From Methylophaga lonarensis MPL (GTDB taxonomy: Bacteria > Pseudomonadota > Gammaproteobacteria > Nitrosococcales > Methylophagaceae): a stretch of 53,424 nucleotides of DNA. The notes below the pieces were generated by a model. It saw only the letters and a list, made by a program, of their open reading frames with translations, did no database searches and was not told the origin of the DNA. Shown piece by piece: positions 47,694-53,424 of this stretch (position 1 is the first letter of the stretch; each line of letters begins with the position of its first letter). The position numbers and the translations under genes are program-made. Location of the stretch: contig NZ_APHR01000075.1 of the NCBI RefSeq assembly GCF_000349205.1, forward strand, positions 38 to 53,461, given 5' to 3'.

Positions 47694-47727
47694 AAAAAAG
47701 CCCCAGCATATGCTGAGGCTTTTTTTA
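47694..47727. terminator. bidirectional terminator between GGDEF/EAL gene and pilA
   Basis: AAAAAGCC and GGCTTTTT flank the palindrome CAGCATATGCTG; a T run follows on the plus strand (TTTTTTTATTTT) and an A run on the other side serves the minus strand. It lies about 60 bases past the pilA stop. Confidence 0.85.
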
Positions 47728-47789
47728 TTTTCTTCAACTCAGGCTAGATCAATCCTGTCTAACTCCTTGTCTCGATTTTGATTGTTTGA

Positions 47790-48224
47790 TTAGCAAAGTC
47801 CAGGATTAGTCGCGCAGGCACCGGCCCAAGTCACCGTGTTGGCAGCAGTGTATGTTCCAGTCAAAACATAAGTGTCTGCCGCTGTAATCCCACCCACTGC
47901 TCGGGGCACTACAGTTATAGCACCAGAGGTGTTGTCTGTGACAGCCCATGACACGTTGTCAACAAAGTCTGTCGGATTTGTACCAGCTGCCATGTTTGCT
48001 GGTACGCCATTTGTTCCTGGGGTACAGTTTGTGAAGCCTCCTTGCAGCTGCGCGCACACTTCAACTGCGGTCTTAAGCGCGGTAGTAGCTAGCACGACTT
48101 CTGAGTATCTCGCACGGTCTGTATATTGCTGGTAAGCAGGTAATGCAATCGCCGCTAGAATACCAATGATGGCGATAACGATCATGAGCTCGATCAGTGT
48201 AAAACCTTGTTGCATTTTTTTCAT
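47790..48224 (-). CDS. pilA: type IV pilin major subunit
   Basis: A 144-residue prepilin. Short basic leader MKKMQQG is cleaved after Gly7; mature Phe1 and Glu5 follow ([20 protein letters not shown]), the hydrophobic assembly helix. The globular head has a cysteine pair near the C-terminus ([10 protein letters not shown]) that forms the usual D-region disulfide, and another pair ([12 protein letters not shown]). AGGAG stands six bases before the ATG. A strong sigma-54 promoter lies upstream, so PilR-type control is likely. The pilus serves twitching, adhesion or DNA uptake. No other pil genes are nearby, which is common. Confidence 0.95.
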   Translation of the reverse strand: MKKMQQGFTLIELMIVIAIIGILAAIALPAYQQYTDRARYSEVVLATTALKTAVEVCAQLQGGFTNCTPGTNGVPANMAAGTNPTDFVDNVSWAVTDNTSGAITVVPRAVGGITAADTYVLTGTYTAANTVTWAGACATNPGLC

Positions 48225-48274
48225 GTCTATCTCCTAAGTAATTTCAGCAATCACAGGTTGCCTGGTGCTATTGA

Positions 48275-48292
48275 AAGCCAATCCCGTGCCAG
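48275..48292 (-). promoter_or_regulatory. sigma-54 promoter of pilA
   Basis: On the minus strand CTGGCACGGGATTGGCTT has the full TGGCACG -24 box and GC at -12 after exactly ten bases. Expected transcription start is near 48265, about 40 bases before the pilA ATG. This agrees with PilR/sigma-54 control of pilin genes in Pseudomonas and relatives. The remainder of the 309-base gap to 48533 is AT-rich without a gene. Confidence 0.72.
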
Positions 48293-48533
48293 TCATAAAT
48301 ATAACTATAATTCAATGAGTTAAATAAGGAGGCGTGAGGGGTTATGCAAAAAAATCGTCACAATGTGACATTTATCGTCAGATTTAGACTGCATAGTTAG
48401 AAACACAACACATCACCATCACGGTACTGCAGGTTATGGTGAAAACACGGTTAACTATTACTTCTCAACGATTGTGATATTCCAGGCGCATATCCTGCTG
48501 CAAGCCCACTGTTCAAGAATTACAAACTTCAGC

Positions 48534-50126
48534 TCAAGCAGGCTTCAAATCAAACGCAATGCAGATCCGCTCTTCATCCGAACTGAAAGGAATTGTTCGG
48601 TGAAATACTGATGATGGGAACATCACCACATCGCCCACTGACGGTGCGATGGTTTTGGTCGGGAAGTTATTGTGTTGCTTGGGATAGTTATCACCATGCG
48701 TGCTCAGTTCGATACTGCCCTCATCCGGATTTTTCTTTTTGGTTGGCAGTGATAGATAGAGCGCACCACTGACCCAACCTTCTTCATGGATATGAGAAGT
48801 CAGATGGCCACCGGTACTCATTTTCACATACCAGGAACTGGCAAACTCGGTTTTTTTCGGGAAGTCCTTGATGAAAATGCAGTCTGAGTCTTTGAAGTTC
48901 TGGCGATATTGATCAATCGCCCGTGCGACCAGTTGCGCGACCTCTTGGAAAGTTTCTTCATCACGCTTGAACAGGTTACCCGCTGATTGAACGCCGTTGT
49001 GCAAACGGCCCTGCATTTTTTCTTCCATATCGGCGAACTGAATATCTGCCAGCAGTTTTTGCAACAATGGGCTGTCACCCTTAAGCTCGGGAATTTCGAT
49101 GTGGCAGACAAAATCGAGTGGATTTTTGCAGAAGTTGTAGTCGTTTTCGGTGCCAAAGTTTTCGGCATAGTGTCCTGTCAAAGTCGCCAGGAACGGTGAG
49201 GTGTGGCGAACAGCCTTGAGCGCATCAAGTCCGGCTTTAAATTCCTCAAACTTGCCGGTTTTATACAGGCAATAGAGCGAGCGTTCCTGCCAGTCGGCAT
49301 ATTGGGATTTCTGGAAATGTTTTAACGCGTTTTCCAGATCGCCACTGTCATACAGGTAAACAGCCAGACTATAGTTGGCAAGCGGCAGCTCCGGATTCAG
49401 TGACAGTGCTTTTTTATAGGCGGCAACCGATTCGTCATAGCGGCCTTGATCACGCAGAACTTCACCGAGGTTACTGTAGGCCTCTGCATAGTTTGGGTTG
49501 AGTTGCAGAGCATCGTTGTAGGCATCAACGGCATCCCCAAGTTTGCCCTGATTGGTGTAAGCAGTGCCCAGATTGAAATAGAGCTGGGCATCTTTGCGCA
49601 GACGCAAGGCCTGTTGATAGGTTTTGGCGGCTTCGGCCATTTTGCCTTGTGCCTGCAGCACCACACCCAAATTGGCAATCGCCTCAAAAAAGCCGGGCTG
49701 CTGGGCAATGGCTGTCTGGAAAGCCTGAGCCGCTGCATCGTGTTTTCCTTGCGCTTGCAATGCAGTGCCAAGATTGTAATGAGCATCTGTCAGGGTAGGC
49801 TTGAGTTTTACAGCTTTCTTGTAATGGGCAATCGCTTCGTCCGTGCGTCCAAGATTAGTCAGCAAAATCCCAACATTGAAATGCAGTTCTCCAACGGTAG
49901 GGTCAAGATCCACTGCAGTTTTAAAAGCAGCGATGGCATCGCTTGCCTTGCCTTGAGAGGCCTGAGCATTACCCAAAAGGTTATACAGTACGAAGGCTTT
50001 TGGGTATTGCTTGAGCAATCGCTTGGCTTCAGTTTCAACAAAGCCAAGCTGACCTTGATTAAATGCGTTAAACAACGGCTGAATTTCAGCCTGGCTGGGT
50101 TGTCTTGGCGGTGCGGACTGTTTCAT
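48534..50126 (-). CDS. TPR-repeat protein with C-terminal 2OG-Fe(II) oxygenase domain
   Basis: A 530-residue soluble protein. Residues about 15-290 are seven or eight TPR units (for example AHYNLGTALQAQGKHDAAAQAFQTAI, LYFNLGTAYTNQGKLGDAVDAY). The C-terminal 200 residues form a putative 2-oxoglutarate/iron dioxygenase: iron ligands His445 or His447 (TSHIHEEGWVSGALYL) and His509 (SSVFHRTIPF), with Arg520 for 2-oxoglutarate. The TPRs presumably bind a protein that is then hydroxylated. TPR-oxygenase fusions of this sort are widespread in aquatic proteobacteria, without a settled substrate. Confidence 0.85.
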   Translation of the reverse strand: MKQSAPPRQPSQAEIQPLFNAFNQGQLGFVETEAKRLLKQYPKAFVLYNLLGNAQASQGKASDAIAAFKTAVDLDPTVGELHFNVGILLTNLGRTDEAIAHYKKAVKLKPTLTDAHYNLGTALQAQGKHDAAAQAFQTAIAQQPGFFEAIANLGVVLQAQGKMAEAAKTYQQALRLRKDAQLYFNLGTAYTNQGKLGDAVDAYNDALQLNPNYAEAYSNLGEVLRDQGRYDESVAAYKKALSLNPELPLANYSLAVYLYDSGDLENALKHFQKSQYADWQERSLYCLYKTGKFEEFKAGLDALKAVRHTSPFLATLTGHYAENFGTENDYNFCKNPLDFVCHIEIPELKGDSPLLQKLLADIQFADMEEKMQGRLHNGVQSAGNLFKRDEETFQEVAQLVARAIDQYRQNFKDSDCIFIKDFPKKTEFASSWYVKMSTGGHLTSHIHEEGWVSGALYLSLPTKKKNPDEGSIELSTHGDNYPKQHNNFPTKTIAPSVGDVVMFPSSVFHRTIPFSSDEERICIAFDLKPA

Positions 50127-50338
50127 TTTGACTCTCTCTGATTCTATTGTTTTTATCTGTAAGAATTTTCAGTAACCAAGGAATCTATACCAGCCAATCT
50201 CAGGAAGCAACCATCTGGCAATACAGAAAAACCAAGTACTACAAGGGGCTATTGTTCTGTCATTGCCGCTTCTGTTATGGCTGCTACCCTAAGGTATAGT
50301 GACTCAGTATTGGTAATGTTCAACAACGGGAATCAAAG

Positions 50339-51358
50339 ATGGATCCAGTTTCACAAGCCGTGCTTGGTGGCGCAGTTGGTTATATCGTCGCAGGTAAAAA
50401 AGCCCCGCGCAAAGCCATCATCGCAGGTATGACGCTGGCGATTTTGCCGGATTTGGATATCTTCATCAGCTATGAAAATGATCTGGACAGCATGACCTAT
50501 CACCGAAGCTGGACCCATTCATGGATTGTGCATACCCTGCTCGCCCCGCTATTTGCCTGGATTATCTGGCATTTTGACAAAACACTGAGTTATTTACGCT
50601 GGCTGGCCATTGTCTGGTTGGCCTGGGTGACCCATGCCGGGTTGGATGCATTGACGGTGTTCGGCACACAGCTTTTCTGGCCTTTTATGCCGCCCCCGGC
50701 ATCCATCAACAGCATTTTTATTATCGATCCACTGTTCACCCTTCCATTATTGGCAGGCTGTGGATTGTTAGTCTGGAATAGCAGTTCACTGCGAAACCAT
50801 CACATCATGATCGCAGCGATTATCTTCAGCCACCTCTATCTTGTCTGGGGACTGGCGGTTCAGGGCCATGTCGATCATCGTGTACAGCAATCTCTGCAAG
50901 CCAACGGCATCAGCAGTCAAAAAATCATGATTACACCGACACCACTTAATTCAATTTTGTGGCGTGTGCTGGTCATGGATCAAACGCACTACTACGAAGG
51001 TTTTTATTCACTGCTTGATGGCAAACAGCAGATTCACTTTGAGCGCTTCGATAGAGGCATGGCAGCACAGGAATTTCTCTCAGACCTCGATAGTTATCAG
51101 CGAATGCGTTGGTTTAACGATGGATTTTATCGCCTGGCAATGGTTGAAAATGACATTCTGGCCACCGATCTGCGCATGGGCTCTGAACCTTATTACTTCT
51201 TTACATTTAAACTGGCAGAGCTCAGCGATGGTGAAGTCATTCCGGTTCAACCGGAGCAAATTAGGACGCCTCAGCCCAGGGTTGAATCAGTGCGCTGGGC
51301 CTGGCAAAGAATATGGCAATCGGATTTACAGCCGATATCTGTCGAGTCACCGCACTGA
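50339..51358 (+). CDS. inner-membrane metal-dependent hydrolase, YdjM/DUF457 family
   Basis: A 339-residue protein. The N-terminal PVSQAVLGGAVGYIV, then ILPDLDIFISYENDLDSMTYHRSWTHSWIVH carries the His/Asp metal motif of the family (YHRSWTHS). Several transmembrane helices follow (LLAPLFAWIIWHF, WLAIVWLAWVTHAGLDAL, IIDPLFTLPLLAGCGLLVW, HHIMIAAIIFSHLYLVW). The last 150 residues are a soluble domain. Family members such as YdjM are DNA-damage inducible; I see no clear LexA box. Role unknown. Confidence 0.85.
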   Translation: MDPVSQAVLGGAVGYIVAGKKAPRKAIIAGMTLAILPDLDIFISYENDLDSMTYHRSWTHSWIVHTLLAPLFAWIIWHFDKTLSYLRWLAIVWLAWVTHAGLDALTVFGTQLFWPFMPPPASINSIFIIDPLFTLPLLAGCGLLVWNSSSLRNHHIMIAAIIFSHLYLVWGLAVQGHVDHRVQQSLQANGISSQKIMITPTPLNSILWRVLVMDQTHYYEGFYSLLDGKQQIHFERFDRGMAAQEFLSDLDSYQRMRWFNDGFYRLAMVENDILATDLRMGSEPYYFFTFKLAELSDGEVIPVQPEQIRTPQPRVESVRWAWQRIWQSDLQPISVESPH

Positions 51359-51450
51359 CGCGCTGAGCAAGCATGTCATTTTGATGACGACCACAGCGTG
51401 AGCATCACGACCATACTAACGATCAAAGCTGGCTGAGATGGCCTTTTAAG

Positions 51451-51605
51451 ATCCCTCGACAAGCTCGGGATGACATAAAATTGTGCTCGGTATGATAGAA
51501 AATTGCGCTCGAGATGACACATATTCTTCGCTGACGTTGATCGCATACCACCCACAGGTCATTCCGGAAAACGCACAGCGTTTATCCGGAATCTACGCAC
51601 GGCTT
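51451..51605. repeat. repeat fragments in the gap before selO
   Basis: ATCCCTCGACAAGCTCGGGA (51451) is a short palindromic repeat of the REP kind. AAAATTGTGCTCGGTATGA and AAAATTGCGCTCGAGATGA (51477 and 51496) form a small direct duplication. At 51558-51605 there is half of the 90-bp unit, with GTCATTCCGGAAAACGC facing GCGTTTATCCGGAAT. The rest of the gap 51359-51771 holds nothing I recognise. Confidence 0.7.
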
Positions 51606-51771
51606 TACAAACCGCCTTTTTGTGAGAGTTTTTTCCAGCTCATGGCACAGGCTATAAATTCGTACTATTAGCTCAGCACCACTTGTTTAGCCCCAGACTC
51701 TGCCGGTGTTTTGCAGGGCTCATTTCTGCTGTAATTGCAGGCATTAGTCTCATTGCACAGGTTGTTACTGC

Positions 51772-53367
51772 ATGCACCATCATCCTCTGGACAAACTCAA
51801 GTTTGATAACCGATTCGTCAGGGAACTCCCCGCTGATCCTGTCACCGATAATTATCGACGGCAGGTGTTTGAAGCTTGTTTTTCATTTGTTAACCCAACC
51901 CCAGTGTCTAAGCCAGAGCTTGTTGCCTACTCTCCGGAAGTCGCTACGGATCTGGGTCTGTCAGACGAGGACTGCCAGAGTGAGCAGTTTGTCCAGGTGT
52001 TTGCAGGTAATCAGCTGCTCGATGGTATGCAAGCACATGCGCACTGTTACGGCGGACATCAATTTGGCAACTGGGCAGGTCAACTGGGCGATGGTCGCGC
52101 TATCAATCTGGGTGAGGTGCTGACAGATCGAGGTGAACATCTGGCACTCCAGCTCAAAGGCTCAGGTGAAACCCCCTACTCGCGCTCAGCGGATGGTCTA
52201 GCGGTGTTGCGCTCTTCTATCCGTGAATTTTTGTGCAGTGAAGCCATGCATCATTTAGGCGTGCCAACAACGCGTGCGCTGAGTCTAGTCACCACTGGCG
52301 AAGGCGTCGTTCGAGACATGTTCTACGATGGACGACCCAAGACAGAGCCGGGAGCTATTGTCTGTCGTGTTGCACCATCATTTCTGCGCATTGGCAGCTA
52401 TGAGCTGTTTACCTCCAGAGAAGACATCGACAATCTCAAACAATTGGTCGATTTCACCATTCGTCATCATTTCCCGCATTTGGGCAAGCCAGGAAAAGCT
52501 ACTTACCTTGCTTGGTTAAATGAGGTATTTGAGCTGACCGCAGATCTGGTTGTGCACTGGATGCGTGTCGGTTTTGTGCACGGAGTACTCAACACCGACA
52601 ACACCTCGATTCTCGGTCTGACCATTGATTACGGCCCATACGGCTGGGTCGATGATTACAATCCGGACTGGACCCCCAATACCACCGATGCGTCAGGCAA
52701 ACGCTACCGATTTGGTCATCAGCCTCAAATCATGCAGTGGAACCTCTACCAACTGGCGAATGCCATTTATCCTCTGATTAACGAAGTTGAGCCCTTGCAG
52801 GAATTGCTCAATGATTTTGTCAAAAGCTACACCAACAAGTGGCAGGCGATGCGCTCTGCCAAACTCGGATTAAAAGCCTGGCAAAACGAAGATGATGAAC
52901 TGCACCGACAACTGCAGAAAATACTGCTGCTGACCGAGACAGATATGAGCATTTTCTATCGGCAACTAGCTGAAATTCCATGTGAAACAAGCGAACAGAC
53001 TGATGAGCAGTTGTTGGCGTTAATTGCCAGCAGTTGGTACGCGCCAGACTCTGTTTCTGTGCCTGACAAAAAACAAATCGTTGACTGGCTGCGCAGCTAT
53101 CAACAGCGAGTGCGACAAGACAACACTGATGATCTGAGTCGCAAAACACAGATGAATCTCGTCAATCCGAAATATGTGCTGCGTAACTATTTATCCCAGC
53201 AAGCGATCGATCTCGCGGAACAAGGCGACTTCAGTCTGGTCAATGAATTACTGGATGTGATGCGACATCCCTATGACGAACAACCTGAAAGACAGCAATT
53301 TGCAGCCAAAAGACCCGATTGGGCCAGAGATAAACCTGGCTGCTCCATGTTGTCTTGCAGTTCATGA
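51772..53367 (+). CDS. selO: protein adenylyltransferase SelO
   Basis: A 531-residue pseudokinase-fold enzyme that transfers AMP to Ser/Thr/Tyr of target proteins, linked to redox stress. Visible: GGHQFGNWAGQLGDGRAINLGE, the ATP-binding Lys129 in LQLKGSGETPYSRSADG, HGVLNTDNTSILGLTIDYGPYGW with catalytic Asp residues, and WNLYQLANAI. The C-terminus ends CSMLSCSS: Cys529 is third from the end, the place where some eukaryotic SelO proteins have selenocysteine. The start has only a modest ribosome site. Confidence 0.95.
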   Translation: MHHHPLDKLKFDNRFVRELPADPVTDNYRRQVFEACFSFVNPTPVSKPELVAYSPEVATDLGLSDEDCQSEQFVQVFAGNQLLDGMQAHAHCYGGHQFGNWAGQLGDGRAINLGEVLTDRGEHLALQLKGSGETPYSRSADGLAVLRSSIREFLCSEAMHHLGVPTTRALSLVTTGEGVVRDMFYDGRPKTEPGAIVCRVAPSFLRIGSYELFTSREDIDNLKQLVDFTIRHHFPHLGKPGKATYLAWLNEVFELTADLVVHWMRVGFVHGVLNTDNTSILGLTIDYGPYGWVDDYNPDWTPNTTDASGKRYRFGHQPQIMQWNLYQLANAIYPLINEVEPLQELLNDFVKSYTNKWQAMRSAKLGLKAWQNEDDELHRQLQKILLLTETDMSIFYRQLAEIPCETSEQTDEQLLALIASSWYAPDSVSVPDKKQIVDWLRSYQQRVRQDNTDDLSRKTQMNLVNPKYVLRNYLSQQAIDLAEQGDFSLVNELLDVMRHPYDEQPERQQFAAKRPDWARDKPGCSMLSCSS

Positions 53368-53390
53368 TTCACAATGCAGGAGCAATAAAA

Positions 53391-53424
53391 TGACGAAGCC
53401 TTTCAATATGCTGGCACTATCGTG
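53391..53424 (+). CDS. start of next gene, cut by the window end
   Basis: ATG at 53391 behind AGGAGC at the right spacing, 23 bases after the selO stop, reading MTKPFNMLALS before the window ends. Likely the next gene of the selO operon; too short to identify. Confidence 0.5.

Overview
The window looks like a chromosome segment of a free-living gammaproteobacterium of medium GC content. The evidence is: a biosynthetic arginine decarboxylase plus the carboxynorspermidine/carboxyspermidine branch of polyamine synthesis, a RimK cluster, a GlnK-Amt pair, a PilA type IV pilin behind a good sigma-54 promoter match, MetG and SelO. A methylotroph or sulfur oxidiser of the Methylophaga/Thiotrichales kind would fit, but nothing here fixes the genus.

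Layout. 1-592 is a tandem array of a palindromic 90-bp repeat. 618-2630 holds three minus-strand genes (nitrilase-family amidohydrolase, GNAT acetyltransferase, SnoaL-like protein). 3063-8952 is a minus-strand polyamine cluster (speA, carboxynorspermidine synthase, nspC, speB), split in the middle by a 217-bp repeat in nearly three copies. 9060-11590 is rimK with its two usual partners. 11694-11780 is tRNA-Leu(CAA). 34701-36891 holds a GNAT gene and amt-glnK; 37246-41700 an XRE-cupin regulator and an sdh operon; 42143-47390 metG, a DUF218-like protein and a degenerate GGDEF/EAL protein; 47790-53367 pilA, a TPR-oxygenase, a YdjM-like membrane protein and selO. A next gene starts at 53391.

A genomic island of about 22.8 kb (11753-34561) sits in the 3' end of the tRNA-Leu gene. 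It is bounded by perfect 34-bp direct repeats, and near each end are three TGGTACA boxes at an exact 12-bp spacing, which look like integrase arm sites. Its left third carries a DUF6538-type tyrosine integrase, a highly structured intergenic region, a second small tyrosine recombinase, and an overlapping four-gene operon ending in a Lon-like AAA+ ATPase without a protease domain. Its right two thirds is a defence block in one orientation: RHH regulator, DUF499 ATPase, DUF3780, DUF1156 DNA methylase, PLD-SNF2 helicase, Mrr-like endonuclease, and a 1925-residue Avs-like protein with a Cap4-like nuclease, a STAND NTPase and a very long sensor region.

Two genes of the defence operon, the DUF499 ATPase and the DUF1156 methylase, each carry a single-base frameshift in a homopolymer (CC and A9). 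As read, the modification module is broken or depends on slippage, while the Mrr and Avs-like genes are intact. The methylase is also mosaic in base composition. Two families of dispersed intergenic repeats recur throughout the chromosomal part but were not seen in the island.
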